Counted from the first letter of the stretch, positions 26,799 to 36,282 are shown. The stretch is DNA of 64,000 nt from Paenibacillus paeoniae (GCF_003388735.1 NZ_QUBQ01000001.1:186001-250000), one strand, 5' to 3'. Program-made: numbers and translations. Notes: generated from the letters alone by a model not told the origin.

Positions 26799-27773
26799 AT
26801 GGTGGTGACTTATATTTTTTATGCTATTGCGTTAGTGATGTCGTTTCTTATTGTATACCTGTTGATCCCTCCTTTTAGCCGGCTGGCGTTCAAGCTTGAT
26901 TTTGTGGACAAGCCTCGGAAGGACCTGGAGCGCAAGCTGCATCGGGAGCCCATCCCGCTTACGGCGAGCTATGCCATATTCATTGGTTTCTTTATCACTT
27001 ACCTCGCCATTGAGAGAGAGATAAATTGGGAGACCGGCGCATTGTTCCTCGGCGGCATTCTGCTGCTGACGATTGGGACAATCGACGACTGGTACAAGAC
27101 GAAGGGCAAGGACTTCCCAGCACTTCCGAAAATGATCGTACAAGTGTCGGCAGCCGTATTAGTGTATCTGTCGGGTAACGTATTTACGGGGTTTTTCAAC
27201 CCGTTCTCCGGTGAATACGTGGTGCTCCCGGTTATTTTGCAATTTATACTAACGATTCTATGGATATTCGGTGTGACGACGGTCATCAACTTCTCTGACG
27301 GCCTGGACGGTCTCGCAGGAGGCCTGTCCGCAATCTCCGGCATGACGTTATTCGTTGTGGCGCTTGCGATGGGTCAATCGAACTCCGCGATGATGGCGAT
27401 CATTTTGGTCGGGGTCACCCTTGCGTATCTTCGTTTCAACAAGCCGCCTGCCAAAGTATTCATGGGCGACGCGGGCGCGACGTTCCTCGGCTTCCTGCTG
27501 GCGGTTATTGCGCTGGACGGCGCGTTCAAGCAGGCAACGATATTGTCTCTGTTCATTCCGATTCTTGCGATTGGCGTACCGATCTTTGACAACATCTTTG
27601 TTGTCATCAAGCGGTTCCTGCAAGGAAAAGCGATCTACCAGGCGGATGCGAGCCAAGCCCATTACCGGCTGCTTCGTGCAGGCCTGAACCATAAGCAAGC
27701 GTTAATTGTTCTTTGTTTGGTGAGTACATGTCTCGGATTGTCTTCGATTATTCTGATGCTGGTGCAAATTTAA
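26799..27773 (+). CDS. WecA/TagO/MraY family glycosyl-1-phosphate transferase
   Basis: This polytopic membrane enzyme of the polyprenyl-phosphate HexNAc-1-phosphate transferase family probably starts teichoic acid or other cell wall polymer synthesis on undecaprenyl phosphate. Motifs are VDKPRKDLERKLH, GTIDDWY (near residue 88), VINFSDGLDGLAGG (near 166) and VFMGDAGATFLGF (near 222). The C-terminal histidine motif is reduced to DASQAHYRLLRAG where relatives have two or three adjacent His. I start at ATG 26799 because the promoter -10 lies at 26772-26777; no clear ribosome binding site is visible, so a near-leaderless message is possible. The protein is 324 aa. Confidence 0.85.
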   Translation: MVVTYIFYAIALVMSFLIVYLLIPPFSRLAFKLDFVDKPRKDLERKLHREPIPLTASYAIFIGFFITYLAIEREINWETGALFLGGILLLTIGTIDDWYKTKGKDFPALPKMIVQVSAAVLVYLSGNVFTGFFNPFSGEYVVLPVILQFILTILWIFGVTTVINFSDGLDGLAGGLSAISGMTLFVVALAMGQSNSAMMAIILVGVTLAYLRFNKPPAKVFMGDAGATFLGFLLAVIALDGAFKQATILSLFIPILAIGVPIFDNIFVVIKRFLQGKAIYQADASQAHYRLLRAGLNHKQALIVLCLVSTCLGLSSIILMLVQI

Positions 27774-27792
27774 GCAAGTTCAACCCCTATGG

Positions 27793-27836
27793 GGCTGTTC
27801 TGAGGTCGATTTCATTGATCTCGGAACAGCCTCTTT
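27793..27836 (+). terminator. Terminator after the WecA/TagO-like gene
   Basis: An 18-bp stem, GGCTGTTCTGAGGTCGAT with ATTGATCTCGGAACAGCC (two G-U pairs), followed by TCTTTT. Confidence 0.88.
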
Positions 27837-27932
27837 TGCATGCGGCGTGACATTTCCCCCAAGGAACATGCTATAATACCTGCATTATCGCTCCGACAGC
27901 TTGTCATCTACCTCAGAATTGGAGGGGCTTAC

Positions 27933-29705
27933 ATGAAGCGGCTAGTGCAGATGCTTGTGAAAAGACTGATGGACCGCAGGTTTTTTACGAAAATCTTTAT
28001 CTCCATCTCGATCGTTTCGTTTATCGGCGTATTCAGTCTGGTCTATATTTATCAGCAGTATTATCAGAACATGATTACGGACAACGAGCTGGACCGGACG
28101 CAGAGGTCGATTAATCAGGCCGGCTATAACCTCGACAATCAGCTTCGGCGTGTCGTTCAAAATGTTCAATATTTCTTTTATTATTCGGAAAATAGCGTTG
28201 AGATCGAAGACGCATGGGATCGCGAGCGCCTGCAGCACAAGCTGGAAGCCTTTCGCACCCAATATTCGAGCGAGCTGGAGTCTGTCTTTCTGTTCATCAA
28301 GGAGGACGGAGAGGAAGGACAGGAGACAATCATCCATGATACGGGTCTCGACCGAGTGCCAGATATTCATTACCGCAACCAATCCTGGTATAAGCACTTC
28401 CTTGCAAAAGATGCGGATGTATGGTCGAAGCCGACCAAGGAGCATCTCTTCTACCAGGACCGTTCCTATACGTCCATTTATCTGATGATGGGCAAATATG
28501 ATCTGGACGGACGTGACGGTATGCTGGTGGTCAGGCTGAACGGCAAGATGTTCAGCGATGCCTTCCGATTGCTCGCAACCCATGATTTGATGCTTGAGCT
28601 GAAGGACGCGAAGGGACATATCGTCTATTCGTCCTTCCCGGACGGCTCGGGCTCGGGCGATGCGATGTACCTGAAGACGGAATCCAAGCTGAGCTACAGC
28701 GGCTTCGAGGTACAGGCCTATACGAATAAAAAGGCGATCCTGGATAAAGTAAGGCAGATCCGGATCGTTCATCCGCTTGTCATTATCGTCATTTTACTCA
28801 TTACGCTCGTCATGTCGTTCCTGCTGACCTGGATGCTGACTCAGCCGATCAAGAAACTGTTGCAGCTCATGAAGAAGGTCGAGATCGGCGACCTCGACGT
28901 CCGCTTTTCCAGCAAGTATACGGATGAGATCGGCCTGCTTGGCCGGAACTTCAACAAGATGCTTGCCAATCTGTCCGAGATGATCGACAAAGTGTACGTG
29001 GTGGAGATGGAGAAGATCAATGCGGAGATGAAGCAGAAGGACGCTATGCTGCTCGCGATGCAGCATCAGATCAACCCGCATTTTCTGTATAACACGCTTG
29101 AGGTGATCAATTGCCAAGCCATTCTCCATGACGCGCCGCCGATCAGCCGGATGAGCAGGGCGATGGCGGATTTCTTCCGCTACACGATTGATAATCCGAA
29201 GGCGGAGGTGGAGCTGCGGACGGAGATTGAGCATGTGAAGACGTATCTGGACATCCAGCGGGAGCGCTATCCCGATATTGAGATCGATATGGATGGGCTA
29301 GAGTCGTTTGGCCAATATCCGATCGTGAAGCTGACGCTGCAGCCGATTGTAGAGAACGCTTTCCTGTATGCGTTCGCCGGAGAACGGGATTACTATCTGA
29401 AAATCTACGCGGAGGACTGTGATGAACAGACGTATGCCCTCTACATCGAGGACAACGGACAGGGAATGGACGAGCAAGCGATGGAGGCGATGAATCGTCT
29501 CTTCGAAAGCGACGACGAGGAATTGCCGGAGTCGGACGAGAGCCGGAGTCGGGGCATCGGGCTGCTGAATGTGCAGCAAAGAATCAGATTGCGTTACGGC
29601 AAGGGTTACGGGCTGCTGCTGGAGGAATCCATGACGGGCGGCGTGACCGTACGGATCAAGCTGCCGAAGGAGGGCAAAGGCAATGAAAATATTAATCGTG
29701 GATGA
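27933..29705 (+). CDS. YesM-type sensor histidine kinase
   Basis: This 590-aa membrane sensor has a first membrane helix at residues 18-40 and an extracytoplasmic Cache-like domain to about 290. A second helix (VIIVILLITLVMSFLLTWML), a HAMP domain, the His_kinase box QHQINPHFLYNTLEVI with the phosphoacceptor His, and a HATPase domain (VENAFLYAF, then RGIGLLNVQQR) follow. It belongs to the family that senses carbohydrates in Paenibacillus and Bacillus. ATG 27933 follows GGAGGGG. It overlaps its regulator gene by 23 bases and precedes a sugar uptake operon, its likely target. Confidence 0.93.
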   Translation: MKRLVQMLVKRLMDRRFFTKIFISISIVSFIGVFSLVYIYQQYYQNMITDNELDRTQRSINQAGYNLDNQLRRVVQNVQYFFYYSENSVEIEDAWDRERLQHKLEAFRTQYSSELESVFLFIKEDGEEGQETIIHDTGLDRVPDIHYRNQSWYKHFLAKDADVWSKPTKEHLFYQDRSYTSIYLMMGKYDLDGRDGMLVVRLNGKMFSDAFRLLATHDLMLELKDAKGHIVYSSFPDGSGSGDAMYLKTESKLSYSGFEVQAYTNKKAILDKVRQIRIVHPLVIIVILLITLVMSFLLTWMLTQPIKKLLQLMKKVEIGDLDVRFSSKYTDEIGLLGRNFNKMLANLSEMIDKVYVVEMEKINAEMKQKDAMLLAMQHQINPHFLYNTLEVINCQAILHDAPPISRMSRAMADFFRYTIDNPKAEVELRTEIEHVKTYLDIQRERYPDIEIDMDGLESFGQYPIVKLTLQPIVENAFLYAFAGERDYYLKIYAEDCDEQTYALYIEDNGQGMDEQAMEAMNRLFESDDEELPESDESRSRGIGLLNVQQRIRLRYGKGYGLLLEESMTGGVTVRIKLPKEGKGNENINRG

Positions 29706-30738
29706 TGAGGTCGTCATTCGGAGGGGCATTATCAAGCTGTTGGAGCAGTCCGGCGGCAGCATGATCGAGATTGATGAGGCGCGCAACGGCGAAGAAGCGT
29801 TGATGGGCATTGGCCTCAGCAAGCCGGACATGATTCTCACCGACATCCAGATGCCAGTGATGGATGGGCTGCAGCTAATTGCCAGAGTACGGGAGCGGCA
29901 TCCGGATATGGCAATCGTGGTACTGAGCGGATATGCGGAATTCCAATATGTGCAGCAAGCGCTGCGGCATCAAGTATCTGACTACTTGCTCAAGCCGGTA
30001 ACGGCGGAGATGCTGCAGGAGGTTATCTCGCGCGTCCTGCTGAACGATCCCTCGAAGTGGATGGCAAGCATGGATGCGGCCAGCATTCGCATGATGAAGG
30101 ACACCGTCGCGATGCTTGTCAAAAGCGTCATGGCTGAAAACAAAACAGAATGCGATGCACTGATCGACGCTTGGGGCGCACATCTGCAAGAGGGAGATTA
30201 TTCTCTGCTGGAGATGAAGCGGATTATGGGCCACTTAGGGCTGGCTTTTCGGGCGGAGCTGCTGCTTGTACACAAGCGTTCGGCAGGAGAGGATATCAAT
30301 CCCGCTTCCAGGCCTGCTTCCGCATTGGAGGATTTGCTTCGAAATTGGAAGGACTACATGTCGGAGATCATAAGCGTTGTAGCTGACAGCCGGGCGCCCC
30401 GCAACAAGCGCGTCGTGGAGGAAGCCATTGCGCTAATTGGCCGTCAGTATGGCGATGCATCCCTGAATTTGACCGTTATTGCGGAGCATGGCGGTTTAAG
30501 CACAGCTTATTTGAGCAAAATATTCCGTGAGGTTATGAAGAAGCCCATTACCCAATATATAAGCGAGTATCGTTTGGAGAAGGCCAGGGAGTTGCTGCTG
30601 CGGGAGGAAAGCGCGAAAATCAATCTGATTGCGGAGCAATGCGGCTTCAACGATTACCCCTACTTCTCGAAAATCTTCAAAAAATATTATGGCGTATCGC
30701 CGCTGGAATATAAAGAGAAAAATAGCAGTCAAGTGTAA
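29683..30738 (+). CDS. YesN-type response regulator (REC plus AraC HTH)
   Basis: This is a 351-aa two-component regulator. The receiver domain (residues 1-120) has the acidic pair in IVDDE, the phosphoacceptor Asp in MILTDIQMP (D55) and the conserved Lys in YLLKP. A linker follows, then an AraC-type double HTH (about 245-345) ending in the signature FNDYPYFSKIFKKYYGVSP. GGAGGG precedes the ATG. It is co-expressed with the kinase and likely activates the transporter genes downstream. Confidence 0.94.
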   Translation: MKILIVDDEVVIRRGIIKLLEQSGGSMIEIDEARNGEEALMGIGLSKPDMILTDIQMPVMDGLQLIARVRERHPDMAIVVLSGYAEFQYVQQALRHQVSDYLLKPVTAEMLQEVISRVLLNDPSKWMASMDAASIRMMKDTVAMLVKSVMAENKTECDALIDAWGAHLQEGDYSLLEMKRIMGHLGLAFRAELLLVHKRSAGEDINPASRPASALEDLLRNWKDYMSEIISVVADSRAPRNKRVVEEAIALIGRQYGDASLNLTVIAEHGGLSTAYLSKIFREVMKKPITQYISEYRLEKARELLLREESAKINLIAEQCGFNDYPYFSKIFKKYYGVSPLEYKEKNSSQV

Positions 30739-30740
30739 CG

Positions 30741-30766
30741 AACCTTCACATGAAGGTTTGTTTTTT
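30741..30766 (+). terminator. Terminator after the YesMN pair
   Basis: AACCTTCA and TGAAGGTT form a tight stem around two bases, followed by TGTTTTTT. The transporter operon is therefore a separate transcript. Confidence 0.85.
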
Positions 30767-30822
30767 GTTTAAAAAGCTTAGTTTAGTTTTCTGAGGACAA
30801 GAGCGGACGTTCCAATACATTG

Positions 30823-30837
30823 TTGAAACCGCTTTAT
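30823..30837 (+). promoter_or_regulatory. cre-like site (CcpA) before the sugar binding protein
   Basis: TTGAAACCGCTTTAT agrees with the catabolite-responsive element WTGNAANCGNWNNCW in all but one defined position. It lies about 100 bases before the start codon. CcpA control is an inference but fits a sugar transporter. Confidence 0.5.
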
Positions 30838-30936
30838 CGGTCTATTATTTGTACTATCCCTACCGGGAACAAAGAAAATTACGGTATAGGACGTTAAGTT
30901 AGCTTACACAAATCAAAGACAGAGGAGTGTCAGGCA

Positions 30937-32337
30937 ATGTTGAAAAAATGGACTCAAATCGTGGCGGTGGTTTTGCTCGTCGCGATGATCTCCGCATGCG
31001 GAGCAGGCAATGGGGGCAATGGAACGGGCAAAGGGAATGGTAGTGAAGGCAATGGCGGCAACGGAGGAACGCCAAGCGGTGCAACGGATACGCTGGAGGC
31101 TTGGGGTGAGACGATCAAGAGTCAATACGGCGGGGATACGCTGAATCTCGCTTTTGCGAGCCATCCCTCCACGGAATCCTTCCAGAAGCTGACCAGCGAC
31201 TTCGAGAAACTGACCGGCATCAAAGTGAAGTGGGAAGTGATGGAGGAGACTTATCTCAAGAACAAGCAGCTGCTTGATTTCACAGGCAAAACCGGCAGCT
31301 ACGATGTTCTGATGGTCGATGGCTTCTGGATGAGCGAATACGGTGCCAAAAAGGTTACTGAGCCGCTGGACGCATATCTCTCCGATGAGAACAAGACGCC
31401 AGCATGGTTCGACTATGAAGATATCGTACCGGCTTACCGCAACGGTATCAGCAAATATGACGGCAGCGTATACGGCATCCCGACGGCAGGCGAGACACGC
31501 TTCATCGCATACCGGAAGGACTTGTTCGACAAGTACGGCAAACAGCCGCCGACAACAATGGATGAGTACTTGGAGCTGGCCCAATTTTTTAACGGCAAAG
31601 AAGACGGCTTGTACGGCGTGTCCATGAGAGCGCAGCGCGGCGTTCACGCAGCATCGGGCTTGATGACCATTATGTACAACTTCGGCGGCGGCTTCCTCAA
31701 TCAGCAGACGGGCGAAGTGACGATGACCGATCCCAAGACGATTGAAGCATTCCAATTTTACGTGGACTTGCTGAAAAATGCACCGAAGGACGTTGTTTCT
31801 TATACGCATGAGGAAGCCTTGTCGGCCTTCATGACAGGCAAAACAGCGATGTGGCTGGACGCAACTGCGCTGGCGAAGCGGATTTTGGATCCGGCAAGCT
31901 CGCAAGTGTATGACAAAGTTGGTTTTGCGCCAACGCCGGAAGGTCCTGGAGGTAAGGCAAGTGCGCTTGCAGGCTGGAACATGTCGATCTCGTCGCAATC
32001 GAAAAAGAAAGATGCAGCATGGGCATTCATCGTGTATATGAACAGCAAAGTTAATGCAAAGGCGTACGTTGACGGCGGCGGGGTACCGGTCAGAACGTCG
32101 ATCTACGAAAACGAAGAGCTGGTAGCGGCTGATCCGTCCTATCCGGTACAACTGGCGGCACTGAACGATGCGAACGTGCTGGTAGAGAAGGGAATCTCCT
32201 GGATTCCTCCTCATGAGAAGCTGGGACAAATTCTGGACCGTGTCGGCTACTATATCAGTGCGGCGATGTTCGGAGAGATGACGGTACAAGATGCGGCAGC
32301 CAAAGCGCAGACAGAGCTTGAAGATATAACGCAGTAA
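30937..32337 (+). CDS. Carbohydrate ABC transporter substrate-binding lipoprotein
   Basis: This family 1 extracellular binding protein (466 aa) has the lipoprotein signal VVLLVAMISACG with the acceptor Cys at residue 21. A Gly/Asn-rich linker and a two-lobe binding fold follow, with typical motifs FEKLTGIKVKWEVMEE and AWAFIVYMNS. It captures a sugar or glycan for the two permeases that follow. GAGGAG precedes the ATG. The substrate cannot be told from sequence. Confidence 0.93.
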   Translation: MLKKWTQIVAVVLLVAMISACGAGNGGNGTGKGNGSEGNGGNGGTPSGATDTLEAWGETIKSQYGGDTLNLAFASHPSTESFQKLTSDFEKLTGIKVKWEVMEETYLKNKQLLDFTGKTGSYDVLMVDGFWMSEYGAKKVTEPLDAYLSDENKTPAWFDYEDIVPAYRNGISKYDGSVYGIPTAGETRFIAYRKDLFDKYGKQPPTTMDEYLELAQFFNGKEDGLYGVSMRAQRGVHAASGLMTIMYNFGGGFLNQQTGEVTMTDPKTIEAFQFYVDLLKNAPKDVVSYTHEEALSAFMTGKTAMWLDATALAKRILDPASSQVYDKVGFAPTPEGPGGKASALAGWNMSISSQSKKKDAAWAFIVYMNSKVNAKAYVDGGGVPVRTSIYENEELVAADPSYPVQLAALNDANVLVEKGISWIPPHEKLGQILDRVGYYISAAMFGEMTVQDAAAKAQTELEDITQ

Positions 32338-32342
32338 CGGAA

Positions 32343-32381
32343 CTGGCGGCCGGACCGCGCTGGGAGGCAGTCCGGCCAGTT
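32343..32381 (+). other. Intercistronic hairpin between binding protein and permease genes
   Basis: ACTGGC-GGCCGGAC pairs with GTCCGGCCAGT around a 14-base loop with no T tract. Such stems after binding-protein genes often stabilise the upstream message or partly terminate, giving more binding protein than permease. Confidence 0.65.
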
Positions 32382-32404
32382 CATTAGCAAGGAAGGTGGC
32401 ATCT

Positions 32405-33289
32405 ATGATTCGCACTTATTTTCAGAAACGGCCTCATTTGATTTACATTATGCCCGCAATCATTATCCTTGGCGCGCTGACGATTATTCCGACTATATTT
32501 CTGTATGGGCTAAGCGTGACCAACTACGAGCTTGGCTATCCGACCTTCGATTTCGTTGGTCTTGAAAACTATATCCGATTGTTCACCGGCAAAGATGCCG
32601 AATTCTGGTACTCGGTCGGCATCAGCCTCGGCTTTATGCTTCTGGCGACCGTCATTCAGCTCGCGCTCGGCTTCTGGCTGGCAGTGCTGCTGGACCGGGA
32701 ATTCAAATTCAAGTTTCTCGTCTTTGCCTGCATGATCGTGCCGTTGGCGATGACGCCAAGCATTACCGGCCAAGTATGGAAGCTGATGATGAACGCGGAG
32801 TATGGCGTGCTCAACTACTTCTTGCAGTTTTTTGGCGGCAAAGTGATCTGGCTCTCGGGGGAGAATGCATTCTGGTCAACGCTGCTCGTCGACATCTGGC
32901 AGAACACGCCGTTCGTGGCGCTGATCATCTATGCGGGCATGCGCTCGCTGCCGACCGATCCCTATGAGGCGGCTTCCATTGACGGTGCGGGCAAGCTGCA
33001 AATCTTCCGCAATATAACGCTGCCGCTCCTATGGCCGATGATTTTGCTGGCGGTTATTTTCCGGGCGATTGACTCGCTGAAGATGTTTGATATTCCGTAT
33101 TCGCTCACACAGGGCGGTCCGGGCAGCTCTACCGAGTTTCTGAGCCTTCATATCTACAGGCTTGGCTTTGCAGGAACGGGCTGGATCGGACGTTCGGCTG
33201 CCGTATCGGTCGTACTGCTTATACTGACGACCGTGATCAGCATGATTCTGATCAGGCTCTATCGGAAAGGAGTGGAGAATAAGGGATGA
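32405..33289 (+). CDS. Carbohydrate ABC transporter permease (MalF type)
   Basis: This is a CUT1 permease with six membrane segments and 294 aa. The EAA loop that contacts the ATPase reads YEAASIDGAGKLQIFRNITLP near residues 188-208. ATG 32405 lies behind AAGGAAGGTGG. An in-frame GTG at 32396 is part of that site. Its stop overlaps the next start as ATGA, so the two permeases are coupled. Confidence 0.94.
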   Translation: MIRTYFQKRPHLIYIMPAIIILGALTIIPTIFLYGLSVTNYELGYPTFDFVGLENYIRLFTGKDAEFWYSVGISLGFMLLATVIQLALGFWLAVLLDREFKFKFLVFACMIVPLAMTPSITGQVWKLMMNAEYGVLNYFLQFFGGKVIWLSGENAFWSTLLVDIWQNTPFVALIIYAGMRSLPTDPYEAASIDGAGKLQIFRNITLPLLWPMILLAVIFRAIDSLKMFDIPYSLTQGGPGSSTEFLSLHIYRLGFAGTGWIGRSAAVSVVLLILTTVISMILIRLYRKGVENKG

Positions 33290-34110
33290 ATCCGCTAGGG
33301 AATAAAAAGCTGACGGTGGTGACGGCTGTTCTTCTTCTTCTAGTATCTGTAGGCTGCATCTTTCCGTTCATCTGGATGTTCATCATTAGCTTGAAGACGG
33401 GGACGCAGACGTATGACCCGAGCATATGGATTTTTTCACCGACCTTCGAGAACTACAAAAATATATTTGAGAACCGGCATGCGCTCGATTATTTGAAAAA
33501 CAGCTCTATTGTCGTCCTGCTGACGACCTTCATTTCAATCTTTATCGGCGGACTGGCGGCATATGGATTTGCAAGATTCGAATTCAAGAAGAAGGAGAAT
33601 CGTGCATTCTGGGTACTGAGCCTGCGGATGCTGCCGCCGATGGCATCGGTCATTCCGATCTTTGTCATGGCGAGCCTGCTGGGTATTCTGGATACGCACT
33701 TTGTGCTCATCATTTGCTACATGCTGTTCAACATTCCATTCACAATCTGGATGATGCGAAGCTTCTTCGAGGAAATTCCGGTTGCGCTGGAGGAAGCGGC
33801 TTTTGTGGATGGGGCGTCAAGGTTCCAAGTGTTCATGCGCATTATATTGCCGCTGGCAACGCCGGGGCTGATTGCAACATCGATCTTCTGCATTATCAAC
33901 TCATGGAACGAATTCGTATTCGCGCTCTTCCTGACAAGCTCCGATGCAAGCACGCTGCCGACGACAGTGACCTTGTTCCTGTCCGTGAGCGGTGTTGTAT
34001 GGGGCGAGATGTCTGCGATCGGTATTGTGACGATTTTGCCGGTATTGCTATTTGCGATGATCGTGCAGAAATATATGATCCGCGGCCTTACTTTCGGCGG
34101 TGTGAAATAA
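33286..34110 (+). CDS. Carbohydrate ABC transporter permease (MalG type)
   Basis: This partner CUT1 permease (274 aa) has six membrane segments and the EAA loop ALEEAAFVDGASRFQVFMRI. It pairs with the MalF-type subunit. No ATPase gene is present in the operon, as is common for CUT1 systems in Bacillales that share a general MsmX-type ATPase encoded elsewhere. Confidence 0.94.
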   Translation: MNPLGNKKLTVVTAVLLLLVSVGCIFPFIWMFIISLKTGTQTYDPSIWIFSPTFENYKNIFENRHALDYLKNSSIVVLLTTFISIFIGGLAAYGFARFEFKKKENRAFWVLSLRMLPPMASVIPIFVMASLLGILDTHFVLIICYMLFNIPFTIWMMRSFFEEIPVALEEAAFVDGASRFQVFMRIILPLATPGLIATSIFCIINSWNEFVFALFLTSSDASTLPTTVTLFLSVSGVVWGEMSAIGIVTILPVLLFAMIVQKYMIRGLTFGGVK

Positions 34111-34192
34111 GGTGTGAAATAATAGCTTCAATTATGACTAGCGAAACTATTTGACTAGAGTACCAACTGACGAACGAAGGGCGATGACACAG

Positions 34193-35227
34193 ATGACAAA
34201 AATCAGAATGGGTATTGTTGGAGCAGGAACCTGGGGAGAGACGCATGCTTACATTTACAATGATCATCCGGGAGCCGAAGTGACGGCGATCTGCGATATG
34301 AACAGGGAACGTGCCGCAGCGCTTGCGGCAAAGTTCAACATCCCGGAATCCGGTATCTTCACGGATCATAGAGAGATGCTGGAGCACGGTGATATCGATG
34401 CTGTTGCGATTGTAACGCCGGACTTCGCCCATACCCGTATCGCTGTGGATAGCGCCAATGCTGGCAAACACTTCATTATTGAGAAGCCGCTGACGACGAC
34501 ACGCGAAGAAGCGCTGGAGATTGTCGAGGCGGTGGAGCGCAATGGGGTGCGCATGATGGTGGATCTTCATAGTCGTTGGAGTCCGTTATTCGCGATTCCG
34601 AAGCAATCGATTGTGGATGGAGAGATTGGCGAGCCTTATAGCGCGTATTACCGTCTGAACGATATTAAGTGGGTCGCTACCGATCTGCTGCCTTGGGCAG
34701 CGAAGTCTTCGATTCTTTGGTTCCTTGGCTATCACAGCGTCGATGTATTGCGCTGGCTGTTCAATGATGAGGTGGAGCGGGTATATGCCGTATCCAGAGA
34801 AGGCGTGCTGAAGCAAGAGGGCGTGGATACAGTCGATATCTACCAGACGATTCTGGAATTCCGCGGCGGCGGCATCGCTACGATGGAGAATGGCTGGATT
34901 ACACCAAATTCGAATCCGAATGTCAACGATATGAAGCTGAACATTACCGGTACGAAAGGCATGTTCAATATTGATCCGACACACAGCCAGATGATGGAGC
35001 GGTTCACGGAGACGAAGGCCGATCGGCCGGATATGCTGGTGCGCCACTTCATTCACGGCAAGCCGAAAGGATTTGCCTACGAGAGTATTCGCCACTTTGT
35101 TGATCAGCTGATTACAGGCGAGCCGTTCTTCGTCACGATGGAAGATGGGTTCAATACAACAATGGTCATCCTGGCGATTATGGAATCGGCCAAAACAAGA
35201 ACGCCAGTCAACGTACAATATATGTAA
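34193..35227 (+). CDS. Gfo/Idh/MocA family oxidoreductase
   Basis: This NAD(P)-dependent dehydrogenase has the Rossmann motif MGIVGAGTWGETHAY at the N-terminus, the family signature IIEKPLTTTREEALE with the catalytic-type Lys near residue 98, and a C-terminal alpha/beta domain. It probably oxidises or epimerises the sugar taken up by the preceding transporter. The start is unsure: ATG 34193 lies 11 bases after GAAGGG, and ATG 34184 only two. The protein is 344 aa. A terminator follows. Confidence 0.92.
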   Translation: MTKIRMGIVGAGTWGETHAYIYNDHPGAEVTAICDMNRERAAALAAKFNIPESGIFTDHREMLEHGDIDAVAIVTPDFAHTRIAVDSANAGKHFIIEKPLTTTREEALEIVEAVERNGVRMMVDLHSRWSPLFAIPKQSIVDGEIGEPYSAYYRLNDIKWVATDLLPWAAKSSILWFLGYHSVDVLRWLFNDEVERVYAVSREGVLKQEGVDTVDIYQTILEFRGGGIATMENGWITPNSNPNVNDMKLNITGTKGMFNIDPTHSQMMERFTETKADRPDMLVRHFIHGKPKGFAYESIRHFVDQLITGEPFFVTMEDGFNTTMVILAIMESAKTRTPVNVQYM

Positions 35228-35244
35228 GTAATGAAAAGGAGAGA

Positions 35245-35286
35245 GCCATGACCGCTGCAGAGAGTTGCAGTGGTCATGGCTTTTCT
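35245..35286 (+). terminator. Terminator ending the sugar uptake operon
   Basis: GCCATGACCGCTGC pairs with GCAGTGGTCATGGC (one G-U), followed by TTTTCTTGCTTT. Confidence 0.88.
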
Positions 35287-35348
35287 TGCTTTACATAAAT
35301 AGGTATAAATAAAGGCTATCGAATTTATCATTTTTTCTTAAATAACCA

Positions 35349-35406
35349 TTGACATCCTTTTCCGGTGAATGCTACATTATTAATACCTAGTAAGTTAATA
35401 GGAATT
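35349..35406 (+). promoter_or_regulatory. Promoter and CymR-like palindrome of the sulfate operon
   Basis: TTGACA (35349-35354), an 18-base spacer and TACATT (35373-35378) form the promoter. The dyad AATACCTA (35382-35389) and TAGGAATT (35399-35406) with a nine-base spacer lies at the start point. The layout resembles the sulfur-responsive CymR sites of Firmicutes. Repression when cysteine is plentiful is inferred. Confidence 0.6.
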
Positions 35407-35466
35407 GTGCAGTTAGGCAGTTTCAACACCTGCGGCTCGAGCCGATGGTCTGGAGGTTTCGTTATT

Positions 35467-36282
35467 TTGAATACCATGTTTCGTGGAAGAGGATGGAGTT
35501 TCGGGTTTCGAACAACGATTATTCTTTATTTCTTCTGTCTCATTGTATTGCCCATCTTCGGCATATATACGCAGTCCTTATCGCTCGGCTGGATGCCGTT
35601 CTGGGACAGCGTCTCCGATCCGCTGGCATGGAAGGCTGTGCTTCTTACCCTGAAGCTGGCTGTCATCGCGACCTTAATCAACATGGTTCTTGGCACGATG
35701 ATCGGCTGGGTGCTCATTCGTTATCGTTTTCCCGGCAGGAGCTTTCTGAACAGTCTGGTTGATTTGCCGTTTGCTTTGCCTACCGCTGTAGGGGGATTGC
35801 TTATCCTTCTGCTTCTGGGGCCTAACAGTTTGATAGGCTCACTGGCAGCATCGGTTGGCATCGAGATTGTATTTCATGAGCCGGCTATCGTCATCGCGAT
35901 GCTATTTGTTACTTTTCCTTTTGTCATTCGCGCTATCCAGCCGCTGCTGGAGGAGCTCGACAAGTCAGAGGAAGAGGCTTCCTATACGCTTGGCGCATCC
36001 AAGGCGAAGACGTTTTTCAGCGTCATTCTGCCCACTATGCTGCCTGGCATTCTGAGCGGAGCTATGCTGGCTTTCTCCAGAGGATTGGCCGAATTCGGCG
36101 CTGTCGTGCTTATCGCCGGCAATATTCCGGGGAAGACGTTAGTAGCATCGGTCTATATTTTCGGAGAAATCGAAAGCAATAATGCGCAAGGCGCGGCTGC
36201 CGTATCGGTCATGCTGCTTACCCTGTCATTCCTTATCTTATGGCTGGTCAATCTCCTGCAAGCTAGGAGGAGCGGCATATGA
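35467..36282 (+). CDS. cysT: Sulfate ABC transporter permease CysT
   Basis: This sulfate/thiosulfate permease has six membrane segments and the binding-protein-dependent transport signature EEEASYTLGASKAKTFFSVI. The region before FRGRGWSF has no ribosome binding site, so I use TTG 35467, ten bases after GGAGG, giving MNTMFRGRGW and 271 aa. ATG 35476 is the other option. It overlaps cysW by ATGA. It belongs to a four-gene operon for sulfate import. Confidence 0.9.
   Translation: MNTMFRGRGWSFGFRTTIILYFFCLIVLPIFGIYTQSLSLGWMPFWDSVSDPLAWKAVLLTLKLAVIATLINMVLGTMIGWVLIRYRFPGRSFLNSLVDLPFALPTAVGGLLILLLLGPNSLIGSLAASVGIEIVFHEPAIVIAMLFVTFPFVIRAIQPLLEELDKSEEEASYTLGASKAKTFFSVILPTMLPGILSGAMLAFSRGLAEFGAVVLIAGNIPGKTLVASVYIFGEIESNNAQGAAAVSVMLLTLSFLILWLVNLLQARRSGI

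Noticed and set aside
30913..32415. Open frame antisense to the sugar binding protein (500 codons)
   Set aside because: Composition is Arg, Cys and His rich and overlaps a clear lipoprotein gene completely.
35286..35466. S-box (SAM) or T-box leader before the sulfate operon
   Set aside because: No S-box core, no T-box sequence and no terminator between the promoter and cysT. A protein-bound operator explains the site better.
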